A stretch of 64,000 nucleotides of DNA from Devosia sp. Root413D1 (GCF_001425235.1 NZ_LMEA01000009.1:480327-544326); one strand, 5' to 3'. Numbered from the stretch's first letter, positions 34,983-44,966 are shown. Program-made: numbers and translations. The notes: generated from the letters alone by a model not told the origin.

Positions 34983-36494
34983 ATGAACTACCTCGATAGG
35001 AGCTTGAAGAGCGTGTCCAGCCGTATCATCCCGGTCCAGCCCTTCGATTACGTGGTGTTCGGCGCCACCGGCGATCTCACCAAGCGCAAGCTCATTCCGG
35101 CGCTCTACCATCGCTTCAAGGATGGGCAGTTCGACGAGCACAGCCGCATCATCGGCGTGTCGCGCACCAAGCTGACCGATGCCGAGTTCCAGAAGCTCGC
35201 CCGCGAGTCGATCGAAACCTTTGTCGAAAAGTCCTACCAGGACAAAAAGACCATCGACCGTTTCATCGGCACCTTCTCCTACGTCCCTAACGACGTCACC
35301 GACGAGGCGCATTGGGGCGATCTATCGAAGAACCTGCGCGAGGATCCCAAGGTGGTCCGCGCCTTCTACCTCGCCATTGCGCCCGACCTGTTCGGGCCGA
35401 CCTGCGAGTACATCCTCAAGAAGGGCTATTACCGGCGCGATGCCCGCGTGGTGATCGAAAAGCCGCTCGGCCACGACCTCGCCTCCTCGATCGAGATCAA
35501 CGACGAAGTGTCCAAGATCTTCAAGGAAGATCAGGTCTACCGCATCGACCACTACCTCGGCAAAGAGACGGTGCAGAACCTCCTCGCGCTGCGCTTTGCC
35601 AACATCCTGTTCGAGCCGATCTGGAACTCCGCCCATATCGACCACGTGCAGATCACCGTCGCCGAGTCCGTCGGCGCCGGCACCCGTGGCTACTACGACG
35701 AATCCGGCGCGCTGCGCGATATGGTGCAGAACCACATCATCCAGCTGCTCTGCCTCGTCGCCATGGAGCCGCCGGCTTCCGACGCCGCCAACGCGCTGCG
35801 CGACGAAAAGCTCAAGGTGCTGCGCTCGCTGAAGCCGATCACCGGCGCCGATGTCGGCCGCGTCACGGTGCGCGGCCAGTATCGCGGTGGCAGCGTCGAT
35901 GGCACCGCCGTCGCCAGCTACCAGGACGAACTGCCCGAGGAGAAGAAGGGCTCGCGCACCGAGACCTTCGTCGCCATCAAGGCCGAGATCGAGAACTGGC
36001 GCTGGTCGGGCGTGCCGTTCTACATCCGCACCGGCAAGCGGCTGGTGTCGCGCGCCTCGGAAATCGTCATCCAGTTCCGCAACATCCCGCACTCGATGTT
36101 CGACCATGCCCAGGGGGCGCCCAAGCCCAACCGGCTGGTCATCCGCATCCAGCCCGATGAAGGCGTGAAGCTGTTCCTGATGATCAAGGATCCGGGCCCA
36201 GGAGGTATGCGTCTCAGAGAAGTGCCGCTGAACCTCAGCTTCGCCGAAACCTTCGCCGAGCGTACGCCGGAAGCCTATGAGCGCCTGCTGCTCGACGTCA
36301 TCCGCGGCCAGCAGACCCTGTTCATGCGCCGCGACGAGCTCGAGGCCGCCTGGGAGTGGGTCGATCCGATCCGCAATGGCTGGGATCTCGCCAATGACGC
36401 GCCGCAGACCTACACGGCCGGCACCTGGGGCCCGACCGGCGCCATCGCGCTGATCGAGCGCGACGGCCGCACCTGGCACGAGGACGGGCATTGA
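34983..36494 (+). CDS. zwf: glucose-6-phosphate 1-dehydrogenase
   Basis: 503 residues. NADP-binding VVFGATGDLTKRKLIPAL near the N-terminus and the catalytic block YRIDHYLGKETVQNLLALRF are intact; EKPLGHDL and the late GPTG segment are also typical. It oxidises glucose 6-phosphate to 6-phosphogluconolactone. Its last codons overlap the pgl start. Confidence 0.97.
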   Translation: MNYLDRSLKSVSSRIIPVQPFDYVVFGATGDLTKRKLIPALYHRFKDGQFDEHSRIIGVSRTKLTDAEFQKLARESIETFVEKSYQDKKTIDRFIGTFSYVPNDVTDEAHWGDLSKNLREDPKVVRAFYLAIAPDLFGPTCEYILKKGYYRRDARVVIEKPLGHDLASSIEINDEVSKIFKEDQVYRIDHYLGKETVQNLLALRFANILFEPIWNSAHIDHVQITVAESVGAGTRGYYDESGALRDMVQNHIIQLLCLVAMEPPASDAANALRDEKLKVLRSLKPITGADVGRVTVRGQYRGGSVDGTAVASYQDELPEEKKGSRTETFVAIKAEIENWRWSGVPFYIRTGKRLVSRASEIVIQFRNIPHSMFDHAQGAPKPNRLVIRIQPDEGVKLFLMIKDPGPGGMRLREVPLNLSFAETFAERTPEAYERLLLDVIRGQQTLFMRRDELEAAWEWVDPIRNGWDLANDAPQTYTAGTWGPTGAIALIERDGRTWHEDGH

Positions 36495-37189
36495 ACGCGA
36501 CCCGGCGCAGCTTCGGCACCAAGGAAGACCTGGCGCTCGCGCTCGCCGAGACCGTAGCCGAACATTTGAACGATGGCATCGCCGCCCGCGGGCAGGCGGT
36601 GCTCGCCGTTTCCGGCGGCTCGACCCCGGCACGGTTCTTCGCCGTGCTGGGCCGCCGCAAGGATATCGACTGGGAAAAGGTCACCGTCACCCTGGTCGAT
36701 GAGCGCTGGGTGGACGAGACCAACGACCGCTCCAATGCGCTCCTGGTCAACGAGAAGCTGCTGCAAGGCCCGGCCGCCTCGGCGCATTTCGTGCCGCTCT
36801 ATTCGGGCGGCGACGAGCCGACCGACGCTGCCATCGCTCGCACCAATATCGCGGTCAACGCCCTGCCGACGCCATTCGACGTGGTGATCCTCGGCATGGG
36901 CAATGACGGCCACACCGCATCGTTCTTTCCCGGCGGCGACAACCTCGCCGCGGCGCTGACCGGCGAGGGGCCGGCCCTCGCCATCCGGGCGCCGGGGGCA
37001 GGGGAGCCCCGGGTGACGCTGGTCCTCAGGCGCCTTCTCGACGCCTCGGGGCTCTATCTGCATATCGAGGGGGAGGAGAAGCTGGCGACGCTCGAAAGGG
37101 CTGCGTCGGAAGGTCCCGTTGAGGACATGCCGATCAGGTCTATTCTGCGTCAAAGCCAGACACCGCTGACTATCTTCTGGAGCCCCTGA
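36491..37189 (+). CDS. pgl: 6-phosphogluconolactonase
   Basis: 232 residues, starting at a TTG that overlaps the zwf stop (TTGA). [12 protein letters not shown] and [14 protein letters not shown] are the SOL/DevB-type lactonase motifs. It hydrolyses the product of Zwf to 6-phosphogluconate. No better start is seen nearby and the overlap supports the rare TTG. Confidence 0.92.
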   Translation: MNATRRSFGTKEDLALALAETVAEHLNDGIAARGQAVLAVSGGSTPARFFAVLGRRKDIDWEKVTVTLVDERWVDETNDRSNALLVNEKLLQGPAASAHFVPLYSGGDEPTDAAIARTNIAVNALPTPFDVVILGMGNDGHTASFFPGGDNLAAALTGEGPALAIRAPGAGEPRVTLVLRRLLDASGLYLHIEGEEKLATLERAASEGPVEDMPIRSILRQSQTPLTIFWSP

Positions 37190-37223
37190 GAGAGTGTTCA
37201 GGCGCTCCCCCAAGGAGCATGAA

Positions 37224-39038
37224 ATGTCCGTCGTCAAGATCGTCCAGGAAGTCACCGACCGCATCGCGGCGCGGAGCGCCGGTTCACGTCGCGAATATCT
37301 CGATCGCATCGAAGGCGCGCGGGTAGCGGGCGTGCATCGCGCCGCGCTTGCCTGCGGTAACCTGGCGCATGGCTTTGCCGCCTGCTCTCCGTCCGACAAG
37401 GCCAAGCTCGCCGGCTCCAAGGCGCTGAACCTCGGCATCGTCACCTCGTACAACGATATGCTGAGCGCCCATCAGCCCTACGAGACCTATCCCGAGATCA
37501 TCAAGGATGCGGCCCGCCAGATCGGCGCCACGGCGCAGGTGGCGGGTGGCGTGCCGGCCATGTGCGACGGCGTCACCCAGGGCCAGCCGGGGATGGACCT
37601 TTCGCTGTTCAGTCGCGACGTCATCGCCATGGCCACGGCCATCGCGCTCAGCCACAACATGTTCGATGCCGCCGTCTATCTCGGCATCTGCGACAAGATC
37701 GTCCCCGGCCTGATGATCGGCGCGCTGACCTTCGGGCACCTGCCCGCCGTGTTCGTCCCCGCCGGCCCGATGCCCACCGGCATCTCCAACGACGAAAAGG
37801 CCAAGGTCCGCCAGCTCTATGCCGAGGGCAAGGTCGGCCGTGCCGAACTGCTGGAGTCGGAGGCCAAGTCCTACCACTCGCCCGGCACCTGCACCTTCTA
37901 CGGCACGGCCAACTCCAACCAGATGCTGATGGAGATCATGGGCCTGCATCTGCCGGGCGCCAGCTTCGTCAACCCCAACACGCCGTTGCGCGAAGCGCTG
38001 ACCCGCGAGGCGGCAAAGCGCGCCCTGTCGCTCACCGCCGAGGGCAATGACTACACCCCGATCGGCCACATCGTCGACGAGAAGGCCATCGTGAACGGGC
38101 TGGTCGGGCTGCTGGCGACCGGTGGTTCCACCAACCACACCATGCACCTCGTCGCCATCGCTGCCGCGGCCGGCCTCAAGGTCACCTGGGAAGATATGTC
38201 GGATTTGTCCGGCGGCGTGCCGCTGCTGGCTCGCGTCTATCCAAACGGCATTGCCGACGTGAACCATTTCCACGCCGCCGGCGGCATGGGCTTCATGATC
38301 CGCGAGCTGCTCGAAGCCGGGTACCTCCACGAAGACGTCAAGACCGTCTGGGGCGCCGGCCTCTCCGGCTACACCGTCGAAGCCAAGCTCATGGAAGATA
38401 AGCTCAGCTTTACGCCCTCGCCGGCCGTCTCCGGCAACCCCAAAGTGCTGGCGCCGGTGAAGGACGCCTTCTCGGCCAATGGCGGCCTCAAGGTGCTGTC
38501 GGGCAATCTCGGCAAGTCGGTGATCAAGGTCTCCGCGGTGAAGCCCGAGAACCGCGTCGTCGAAGCCCGAGCCCGGGTGTTTCACACCCAGGAAGGGATG
38601 CTCGCCGCCTTCAAGGCCGGTGAACTCACCGGCGACGTCATCGCCGTGGTCCGCTTCCAGGGCCCGAAATCGGTCGGCATGCCCGAGCTGCACAAGCTCA
38701 CCCCGCAGCTCGGCATCCTGCAGGATCGCGGCCACAAGGTCGCGCTGGTCACCGATGGCCGCATGTCCGGTGCCTCGGGCAAGATCCCGGCTGCCATCCA
38801 CATGACCCCGGAAGCCAGCGACGGCGGCGCCATCGCCAAGATCCGCGACGGCGACCTGATCCGGCTCGACGCCAACGAGGGCACGCTGACCTTCATCGGC
38901 GACGAGAAGGAATTCTTCTCCCGCACCCCGGCGACCGAGGATCTTCGCCGCGAGCACTACGGCATGGGCCGCGAACTCTTCGCCGGCTTCCGCGCCCTGG
39001 TCGGCACCGCCGACCGCGGCGCGAGTGTGTTCGGCTAG
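37224..39038 (+). CDS. edd: phosphogluconate dehydratase (Entner-Doudoroff)
   Basis: 604 residues from the ATG at 37224 with AAGGAG before it. [50 protein letters not shown] and [18 protein letters not shown] are IlvD/Edd motifs, with conserved cysteines for the Fe-S cluster. It forms 2-keto-3-deoxy-6-phosphogluconate. The aldolase gene eda does not follow; a palindromic repeat and an unrelated gene do. Confidence 0.96.
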   Translation: MSVVKIVQEVTDRIAARSAGSRREYLDRIEGARVAGVHRAALACGNLAHGFAACSPSDKAKLAGSKALNLGIVTSYNDMLSAHQPYETYPEIIKDAARQIGATAQVAGGVPAMCDGVTQGQPGMDLSLFSRDVIAMATAIALSHNMFDAAVYLGICDKIVPGLMIGALTFGHLPAVFVPAGPMPTGISNDEKAKVRQLYAEGKVGRAELLESEAKSYHSPGTCTFYGTANSNQMLMEIMGLHLPGASFVNPNTPLREALTREAAKRALSLTAEGNDYTPIGHIVDEKAIVNGLVGLLATGGSTNHTMHLVAIAAAAGLKVTWEDMSDLSGGVPLLARVYPNGIADVNHFHAAGGMGFMIRELLEAGYLHEDVKTVWGAGLSGYTVEAKLMEDKLSFTPSPAVSGNPKVLAPVKDAFSANGGLKVLSGNLGKSVIKVSAVKPENRVVEARARVFHTQEGMLAAFKAGELTGDVIAVVRFQGPKSVGMPELHKLTPQLGILQDRGHKVALVTDGRMSGASGKIPAAIHMTPEASDGGAIAKIRDGDLIRLDANEGTLTFIGDEKEFFSRTPATEDLRREHYGMGRELFAGFRALVGTADRGASVFG

Positions 39039-39060
39039 CAAGCCACAGTCCTCTCAGTGA

Positions 39061-39110
39061 TCCTCCCCCGCGTGGCGGGGGAGGGGGACCGCCGCAGGCG
39101 GTGGAGGGGG
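39061..39110. repeat. GC-rich palindromic element after edd
   Basis: CTCCCCCGC-GTG-GCGGGGGAG followed by ACCGCC-GCA-GGCGGT: two adjacent hairpins. Likely a terminator-like repeat of the same family as the others. Confidence 0.6.
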
Positions 39111-39236
39111 CGGCTCCAAACACCAGCGCTTCTCGGCCGCACAGGCCACCCCGATGCTGACGCAATCGACGTCTTATCTGCAGCCGCGCACGGGGACACG
39201 CGCGGGGGGAGATGGGCTGTGGGTTGGAAGGCGGCC

Positions 39237-40139
39237 ATGCCAGCGCTGCGGATACTCGCTGCGCTGGCCTTGCTGGCGCTCCTCGGTATCTCGCTGGTGC
39301 CGGCGTTCGGTCCCTGGCCCGGAGACATGATCGCGCCATTTCGACTGCAGCTCGCGGTCGCGGCCCTTGTCGGTTTGAGCGCAGCAGCGGCGCTCAAAGA
39401 CCTGCGATTGGTCGGCTTGGCCGGAATCGTCGTGGCGGCGACTGTCGTGCCGATCGCCACGCGGCTGATCGATCGCTCGGTCCTGCCCGAGACTGCGCCG
39501 GGTCGGCCCCTCAGCCTCGTCGTCGCCAACGTGCTTTGCGACAACACCCAGTATGACCGCGTCGTCGCGCTGGTGCGCGAACAGCAGAGCGATATCTTCG
39601 CCGCCGTCGAGACGACGCCGGAATGGGTGGCGTCGCTGGACGAGCTGAAGGATCAGTATCCCCACAGCTTCGCGCCAACGACGCTCGGCGTCTTTGGCGT
39701 GGCCCTCTACGCCAAACGCCCGTTCTCGGCGACGCTCCTCTACGCTGGCCGCCGGCAATTGCCGCTGCTGCGGGCCGATTTCGGCGATATGGTGGTCTAT
39801 GTCGCGCACCCGATGCCGCCTGCCAACGCGCGGCTCACCGCCGACAATCGCGACTACATCGAGGCCTTAGCGGCAGCGGTCGGCGCCGAGACGCATCCGG
39901 TGATCATCGCCGGCGACCTGAACACCACGCTCTGGTCGAACAACATCGAGCCGTTGCTTCGCCAGCCCATGCAATGGCCGGCTAACTCGGGGCTCGCCTA
40001 CTCCTGGCCGACGGCGAGGCCATGGATGGCCATCCAGATCGACCAGGTGCTGACGAGGGGAATGACCGCCGGCAGTTACCGGACGCTCGGCGATGTGGGA
40101 TCAGATCACTATCCGGTTCGGGTCGATCTGGTGATCTGA
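39237..40139 (+). CDS. membrane-anchored endonuclease/exonuclease/phosphatase protein
   Basis: 300 residues from the ATG at 39237; a GTG at 39219 with a GGGGGAG site is an alternative start. Three N-terminal hydrophobic segments (about residues 1-85) precede an EEP-fold domain: VVANVLCDN, AAVETTPEWV, GVALYAKRPF, VIIAGDLNTTLWS with the metal-binding Asp and Asn, and the final VGSDHYPVRVDL. Such proteins act on phosphodiesters outside the cytoplasm; the true substrate is unknown. Confidence 0.82.
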   Translation: MPALRILAALALLALLGISLVPAFGPWPGDMIAPFRLQLAVAALVGLSAAAALKDLRLVGLAGIVVAATVVPIATRLIDRSVLPETAPGRPLSLVVANVLCDNTQYDRVVALVREQQSDIFAAVETTPEWVASLDELKDQYPHSFAPTTLGVFGVALYAKRPFSATLLYAGRRQLPLLRADFGDMVVYVAHPMPPANARLTADNRDYIEALAAAVGAETHPVIIAGDLNTTLWSNNIEPLLRQPMQWPANSGLAYSWPTARPWMAIQIDQVLTRGMTAGSYRTLGDVGSDHYPVRVDLVI

Positions 40140-40185
40140 TACGGAGTCGGGCCCATAACCGGGTTGTGGATACTGTGCCACGCTT

Positions 40186-40206
40186 GCTGCCGATGTGATC
40201 GGCAGC
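40186..40206. terminator. hairpin after the endonuclease-like gene
   Basis: GCTGCCGAT-GTG-ATCGGCAGC, a perfect nine-base stem with a three-base loop, 47 bases past the stop. No T-run follows directly, so termination is only likely. Confidence 0.45.
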
Positions 40207-40320
40207 GCCCAGAAAATTCTTGTTCCTATTTTAAGGCGCGTGCACTGTTGCAAGAGGGGGCCGGTGCTGATTTGCCCGGCTGTGACGGTTGCCCTGGCAA
40301 CTGATCGACAGGAGGGAAGC

Positions 40321-41229
40321 GTGCTTGCAAGAATTGCCATTGCCGCGTTGGCGTCGGCTTCGATGGTCTCGGGCGCGCTCGCCTGGGATGGGGCGAGGGC
40401 CTATCACCTGCGTCCGGGCGGGGCGAGCGACATCAGCCTGGCGCTGAACCTGCTCCATGTCGAGAACACCCTCCTCGGACTCGGGGACACCACGCTGGAT
40501 GTGGGGGTGCTGACCCCGACCTATCGCAAGACCTTCGACATCATGGGCGATGTCGGCTTCGTGCTGATCGGACTGCCGGTCGGCGGCATGACGTTCGACT
40601 CGTTGGCCCCCACCGTCGACACTGGTATTGCCCAGGGCGATCTGGTGCTCGGCGCGGGTGTGGGACTGGTGGGGATGCCGGCCCTCGCCCCCATGGACTA
40701 CGCCATGCACAAGCCGGGCTTCCAGGCCATGGTCGAGGGTAAGCTGTTCCTGCCCACCGGCGATTATGATGCCAACCGGATGGTGAACCTGGGACAAAAT
40801 CGCTGGACGTTCCAGGCCAGCCTTCCCATCAGCTATGCGCTGGGCGACAATATGATCGATCCGGAGCTGACCACCTTCGAAATCCGGCCAGTAGTGGTGA
40901 TCTTCGGCGACAACGAGGATCCCTTCGTTGGTACCGGCGCCAACGTGATAAGCCAGGCCCCGATCTTCGGCCTCGAAGGCCATATCACCCGCAATTTCGG
41001 CAACAGCATCTGGGCCGCTGTCGATGCCTACTACGAGACCGGCGGCGAGACCTCGTGGGATGGTGTCGCGAAGGGCGACGGGGTGGAGACGCTGGCGCTC
41101 GGCGCCACCCTCGGCCTGGTGCTCAGCCCGAATGTCGCGACCCGCATGACCTATCGCCACACTGTCTATTCCAGTGACCCGGACCTCTCGGGGCACGCCC
41201 TCGAGATCACCGCTGCCTATCTGTTCTGA
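40321..41229 (+). CDS. outer-membrane beta-barrel protein (phenol MetA-pathway family)
   Basis: 302 residues from a GTG at 40321, with GGAGGG a few bases upstream. A signal peptide ends near SGALA, and the mature chain is rich in alternating hydrophobic strands (GFQAMVEGKLFLPTGDYD, LALGATLGLVLSPNVATRMTY) and ends in AYLF, an outer-membrane insertion signal. It resembles the transporter-like family seen in phenol degradation operons, but no aromatic genes are adjacent. A longer frame upstream starts in non-coding sequence. Confidence 0.75.
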   Translation: MLARIAIAALASASMVSGALAWDGARAYHLRPGGASDISLALNLLHVENTLLGLGDTTLDVGVLTPTYRKTFDIMGDVGFVLIGLPVGGMTFDSLAPTVDTGIAQGDLVLGAGVGLVGMPALAPMDYAMHKPGFQAMVEGKLFLPTGDYDANRMVNLGQNRWTFQASLPISYALGDNMIDPELTTFEIRPVVVIFGDNEDPFVGTGANVISQAPIFGLEGHITRNFGNSIWAAVDAYYETGGETSWDGVAKGDGVETLALGATLGLVLSPNVATRMTYRHTVYSSDPDLSGHALEITAAYLF

Positions 41230-41232
41230 CGC

Positions 41233-41715
41233 CTACTCGGAGGCGGCCGCGTAGGCCGCCTCCATCTTGGCGAAAGCCGACACGGCCGGCTGCGGCGCGC
41301 CCAGGTGGATGTGCCGCAACTCGTCCATGAACTCTTCCCAGAGCTGCGGGCCGCCATCCTCGAGCACCTGTGCGCCGGTCGCGAGGTCCGCTGCGGGCAG
41401 GGTGTGGCGCAGCCCCCAACTGCCCATCACCGCCATCAGCGGCACCAGTTCGATCGCCTTCTCGGTCAGCGAATAGACCACGCGCTGCTTGTGGCTGGGG
41501 TCCCGGCTGCGGGTCAGCAGCCCATTGGCGGTGAGCCGCTTCAGCCGGTCGGTGAGGATGTTGGAGGCGATCCCCTCGATGCTCTCCGTCAGGTAGGAGC
41601 GGAAGCTGCGCGGCCGGCCACCGAACATCGAGTCGCGCAGGATGATCAGGCTCCAGCGATCGCCAAAAGTTTCGAGCGTATTGTTGATCGGGCACCCTGC
41701 GCGTCGGTAGCTCAT
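41233..41715 (-). CDS. HxlR-family transcriptional regulator
   Basis: 160 residues. CPINNTLETFGDRWSLIILRD and FGGRPRSFRSYLTESIEGIASNILTDRLKRL are the HxlR winged helix, and the N-terminal Cys is the redox-sensing residue in several relatives. It diverges from a dihydrofolate-reductase-like gene with a 127-base gap containing GCAAAAACTGGTTGCAAAA (41727-41745), a possible operator. Confidence 0.88.
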   Translation of the reverse strand: MSYRRAGCPINNTLETFGDRWSLIILRDSMFGGRPRSFRSYLTESIEGIASNILTDRLKRLTANGLLTRSRDPSHKQRVVYSLTEKAIELVPLMAVMGSWGLRHTLPAADLATGAQVLEDGGPQLWEEFMDELRHIHLGAPQPAVSAFAKMEAAYAAASE

Positions 41716-41726
41716 CGAAATCCGTC

Positions 41727-41745
41727 CGCAAAAACTGGTTGCAAA
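41727..41745. promoter_or_regulatory. possible HxlR operator
   Basis: GCAA-AAACTGG-TTGC with an AAAA extension, 12 bases upstream of the HxlR start. Short and imperfect; assigned by position only. Confidence 0.3.
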
Positions 41746-41842
41746 ATAGAGGTGGTTTCCAGCCGAGCCCGACTGTTAGCACAGGGACCGGCGCAAATGA
41801 ACGCGACCCCTTCGGATCGCCGCCGCTCGACAGGAGCCACGC

Positions 41843-42385
41843 ATGGCCAAGCTCATATTTGGAATGATGCAGTCCCTCGATGGCTATGTCGCCGGCGCCG
41901 AGGGCCAGCCCGGCCTGCCGATGCCCGACGACGCGCTCCACCTCCATTTCAGCTCCCAGCTCAGCGGCTTCTCCGGCAGCCTCCTCGGCCGGCGCATGTA
42001 CGAGATCATGCGCTACTGGGACGAGGAGGAAGCTGAAGAGGGCGAGGCCGGTCTCGCCTTCGCCACAGCCTGGCGGGCGAAGCCGAAATGGGTCGTCTCA
42101 CGCACCCTGAAATCGGTCGGGCCGAACGCGACGCTGCTGAGCGGCGATCTCGAAGCGTCCATCAAGGCGCTGAAGGCCGAGCAGGAGGGCGTTATCGACG
42201 TCGCCGGCCCGGAGCTGGCGGGAGGCTTGAGCGCGCTTGGCCTCATCGATGAATACCAGCTCTACCTCCGGCCCTTTGTGCTTGGCCGCGGCAAGCCATT
42301 CTTCCACGGCCCCCGGCCGCCGCTCCGCCTCCAATCCAGCGAACAGATCGGCGATACGATGCGGCTCGTCTACGTCCCCGCCTGA
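41843..42385 (+). CDS. dihydrofolate-reductase/RibD C-terminal family protein
   Basis: 180 residues. LIFGMMQSLDGYVAGAEGQP at the start, GRRMYEIMRYWD, SRTLKSVGPNATLL and DVAGPELAGGLSALGLIDEY show the RibD C-terminal fold common in YwjB-like proteins. These use NADPH on unknown substrates. It is the likely target of the divergent HxlR repressor. Confidence 0.85.
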   Translation: MAKLIFGMMQSLDGYVAGAEGQPGLPMPDDALHLHFSSQLSGFSGSLLGRRMYEIMRYWDEEEAEEGEAGLAFATAWRAKPKWVVSRTLKSVGPNATLLSGDLEASIKALKAEQEGVIDVAGPELAGGLSALGLIDEYQLYLRPFVLGRGKPFFHGPRPPLRLQSSEQIGDTMRLVYVPA

Positions 42386-42419
42386 ACGGCAGGCAGACCT
42401 GGCAGGACGGAGAACTGCA

Positions 42420-42521
42420 ATGCGGAACAGAGCCGCGATGAAGGCCGCCGTAGCCGGATCGGCGGTCGCCGAAGCGGCCGTTGGGCAAACCCTGCGCAAG
42501 GGAGCGCGAGCGCTATGCTGA
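42420..42521 (+). CDS. possible 33-residue upstream peptide
   Basis: ATG at 42420 with GGAG about eight bases upstream; basic and Ala-rich (MRNRAAMKAAVAGSAVAEAA to LRKGARALC). It overlaps the MBL start by seven bases (ATGCTGA), so it could couple translation. No homology can be judged; chance is possible. Confidence 0.3.
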   Translation: MRNRAAMKAAVAGSAVAEAAVGQTLRKGARALC

Positions 42522-43360
42522 GCTGGCAGGTCGGGCGGGTGAAGATCACTCGCATTGTCGAAATGGATCTGCCGATCCCGGCCTCGTTCATGGCCGGCGC
42601 TACACCCGAGGCGCTGCGCCGGCTGCCCTGGCTTTATCCGCACTTCGTCAGCGCTGACGACAGCACCCTCAACCTCAGCGTGCATGCGCTGCTGGTCGAG
42701 GCGCCCGGGCTGCGGCTGGTGGTCGATACCTGCGTCGGCAACGATCGGCCGCGCGAGTTCACCGGCGGCGAGGCCCTGTCGACACCGTTCCTCGCGCAAC
42801 TGAGCGAGGCGGGCTGGTCGCGCGACGGCGTCGATGCGGTGGTCTGCACCCATCTCGATGTCGACCATATTGGCTGGAACACCATGCTCGAAGCGGGCAG
42901 GTGGGTGCCGACCTTCCCGCGGGCGCGTTACCTGATCGGCCGGCAGGAATATGAGTTCTGGAAGGGCGTCGACGAAGCCGAGCAGGTGGCGGCGATGGCG
43001 GACAGCATCAAGCCGATCTTCGATGCCGGCCTCGTCCAACTGGTCGAACAGGATCACGTGCTCTCACCCGAAGTCCGGCTCACCCCGTCGAACGGCCACA
43101 CCCCGGGCCATGTCAGTGTGTTGATCGAGTCCGACGGCGCACGAGCGGTGATCACCGGCGACATGACCCACCATCCCTGCCAGATGGCGCACCCCGACTG
43201 GACGCTCGCCGACATCGACTCCAAGCTCGCGATCGACACCCGTTCGCGGCTCTTCGCCGAATGGGCCGACCAGCCGATCCTGGTCATCGGCACCCACTTC
43301 GCCGCCCCAACGGCCGGACACATCCACCGCGACGGCGACGCGTTCCGGTTCGAGGTTTAG
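42515..43360 (+). CDS. metallo-beta-lactamase-fold hydrolase
   Basis: 281 residues. The metal motif reads CTHLDVDHIGWN, so the second position of HxHxDH is Asp; the other ligands appear present in NGHTPGHVSVL (His), ITGDMTHHPCQ (Asp) and GTHFAAPTAGH (His). Relatives are lactonases and esterases of the methyl-parathion-hydrolase type. It sits alone downstream of the RibD-like gene on the same strand. Confidence 0.85.
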   Translation: MLSWQVGRVKITRIVEMDLPIPASFMAGATPEALRRLPWLYPHFVSADDSTLNLSVHALLVEAPGLRLVVDTCVGNDRPREFTGGEALSTPFLAQLSEAGWSRDGVDAVVCTHLDVDHIGWNTMLEAGRWVPTFPRARYLIGRQEYEFWKGVDEAEQVAAMADSIKPIFDAGLVQLVEQDHVLSPEVRLTPSNGHTPGHVSVLIESDGARAVITGDMTHHPCQMAHPDWTLADIDSKLAIDTRSRLFAEWADQPILVIGTHFAAPTAGHIHRDGDAFRFEV

Positions 43361-43457
43361 GTCCCTTCACTATTGAGCTGAGGCGCCAGCTGAGTGATCG
43401 CAGGTGAGCGTGGCTCTCAGTGCTCGAAATGACCCACTGCAAGTACCCCACCCTCGG

Positions 43458-43536
43458 TGTCATCCCAGCGAAAGCTGGGACCCAACTCGCCGCAGCGCAG
43501 GTGGATGAATGGGTCCCAGCTTTCGCTGGGATGACA
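43458..43536. repeat. inverted-repeat element (GTCATCCC family, copy 3)
   Basis: 79 bases with perfect 27-base arms, the left arm starting TGTCATCCCAGCGAAAGCTG as in the copy at 33131. It lies in the 248-base gap between convergent genes; nothing else is visible there. Confidence 0.9.
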
Positions 43537-43608
43537 GCCGGTGGCTGCGGTAGTTCAGTGCCACTTGCAGCCAATGACCAAACGCTTTCGCGCCGCATCA
43601 GGCAAGCT

Positions 43609-44052
43609 TCACTGGTCTTTCGGCCTGTAATCGAGCGTCGGCCAATCGCTGCTGGCAAGCCACTGCAGCAAGTGCTCCCGGAACGGCAGCGCGGCAACCA
43701 CGGCGCCCGTCCGCCACCACCAGACCACATCGGCCGCCTGCTCTCCGGCAATCGACGGATAGACATAGAGGCAACCGAGGTATTCGCCGGCCCGGCTTTC
43801 GATCACCCAGGCGAAACTGCGCCGGGCCTCGAACTCCCGTTGATGCCAGGCGAGATCGATCAGGTTCTTCTCTTTGGTCAGGCCATCCGGCCAGCTCGAT
43901 CCCGGGTTCGCGGCCTTGATGTCGGCCGCGCTCTGCATCACGGCATTGAAGTCCCGCTCCAGATCGCTGACCGACAGAGCCCGCAGCGTGACCTCGCCGA
44001 GGACATGCACGGCCGGGATCGAGCGGTCCTTGAACGCGGGGTGCGGCCTCAT
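43609..44052 (-). CDS. GNAT-family N-acetyltransferase (probable)
   Basis: 147 residues. LRALSVSDLERDFNAVMQS, FAWVIESRAGEYLGCLYVYPS and the C-terminal WPTLDYRP suggest a GNAT fold; the acetyl-CoA loop is not obvious. It overlaps the phosphotransferase gene by four bases, so the two are cotranslated. Confidence 0.65.
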   Translation of the reverse strand: MRPHPAFKDRSIPAVHVLGEVTLRALSVSDLERDFNAVMQSAADIKAANPGSSWPDGLTKEKNLIDLAWHQREFEARRSFAWVIESRAGEYLGCLYVYPSIAGEQAADVVWWWRTGAVVAALPFREHLLQWLASSDWPTLDYRPKDQ

Positions 44053-44804
44053 CCGGTCACCCCGGCGACCGGTCGAACCTCGGCCAGCCGCCTGACCGAA
44101 TAGTCATCCTTCCAGCACACCGCCGCTTCCCAGGCTGCCGAGGCCTGGGCGACGATGTCCTGCGCCTCGGCCTCGAAGCCGGCGGCGTTATGAGGCAGGT
44201 CGAGATCGAGATCGGCGATGTCGACATGTGCTTCGTCCCAATCGATCAGCGCCACCCGGTCGCCGGTCATTCTCACGTTGCCGGGGTTGGGATCGCCATG
44301 CACCGCGCTCATTGGCCGCCCGGCAAGCCGCGCCCAGGCGGCCCGGCAGCGAGCCACCGCCTCGGCCGGCATCGCATTGAGATTGATCCGCGTTCCGGTG
44401 TCCGCCACCAGCAGGTCGGTCGAGGAGCGCCAGCCCGGGCGTTGCGGCCAGCCCGCTGTCAGACGATGCAGCTCGCGCAGCGTTTCGGCCACCCGGCGCC
44501 AGTCGCCCGCCGATTGCGGCGGCCCGCCCTCCATGTACTTCATCACCACCAGGCCATCCGCGAACAGGCGTCCATCCGTGGTCGGGATCGGCGCCGGTAC
44601 GACGAGGCCGTTGCGCTCGAGATGCTGCAGCAACTCGGCCTCCCAGGCGAGGTCGGCGTCACCCCGCTTGCCGAGCCGCGCCACCGCCAGTTCTCCGCCG
44701 ATCCGCACGCTCCAGATGTCGTTGGCGACGCCCCCCTTGAGCCGTTCGACCCGCACCGCATCATTTCCCCACAGCCCGAGCGCTTCCCAACCCACCTGCA
44801 ACAT
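44049..44804 (-). CDS. aminoglycoside-phosphotransferase-like kinase
   Basis: 251 residues from the ATG at 44804; upstream in-frame sequence is Arg/Pro-rich. The kinase fold shows SVRIGGELAVARLGKR near the start, the catalytic VHGDPNPGNVRM and the metal-binding LIDWDEAHVDIADLDL. The family phosphorylates small molecules; resistance is not implied. The ribosome site is poor, leaving the start uncertain. Confidence 0.78.
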   Translation of the reverse strand: MLQVGWEALGLWGNDAVRVERLKGGVANDIWSVRIGGELAVARLGKRGDADLAWEAELLQHLERNGLVVPAPIPTTDGRLFADGLVVMKYMEGGPPQSAGDWRRVAETLRELHRLTAGWPQRPGWRSSTDLLVADTGTRINLNAMPAEAVARCRAAWARLAGRPMSAVHGDPNPGNVRMTGDRVALIDWDEAHVDIADLDLDLPHNAAGFEAEAQDIVAQASAAWEAAVCWKDDYSVRRLAEVRPVAGVTG

Positions 44805-44966
44805 CCCTCGATATGCAAAGACCGGCCGCTTGTGCGGCCCCGGCCCCGAACAACGCCGATCAGGCACCTGCCGATGACGGGTGCGAAGTCGGCGTGCCGC
44901 CAATCACTCTTGAGGCCATGCGCCGGTCAACCCCCATTCCGCAGCTTGACACTTCCGCTGCAATGC

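Noticed and set aside
37284-39041. A 585-residue open frame on the minus strand.
   Set aside because: Antisense of edd; no recognisable domain.
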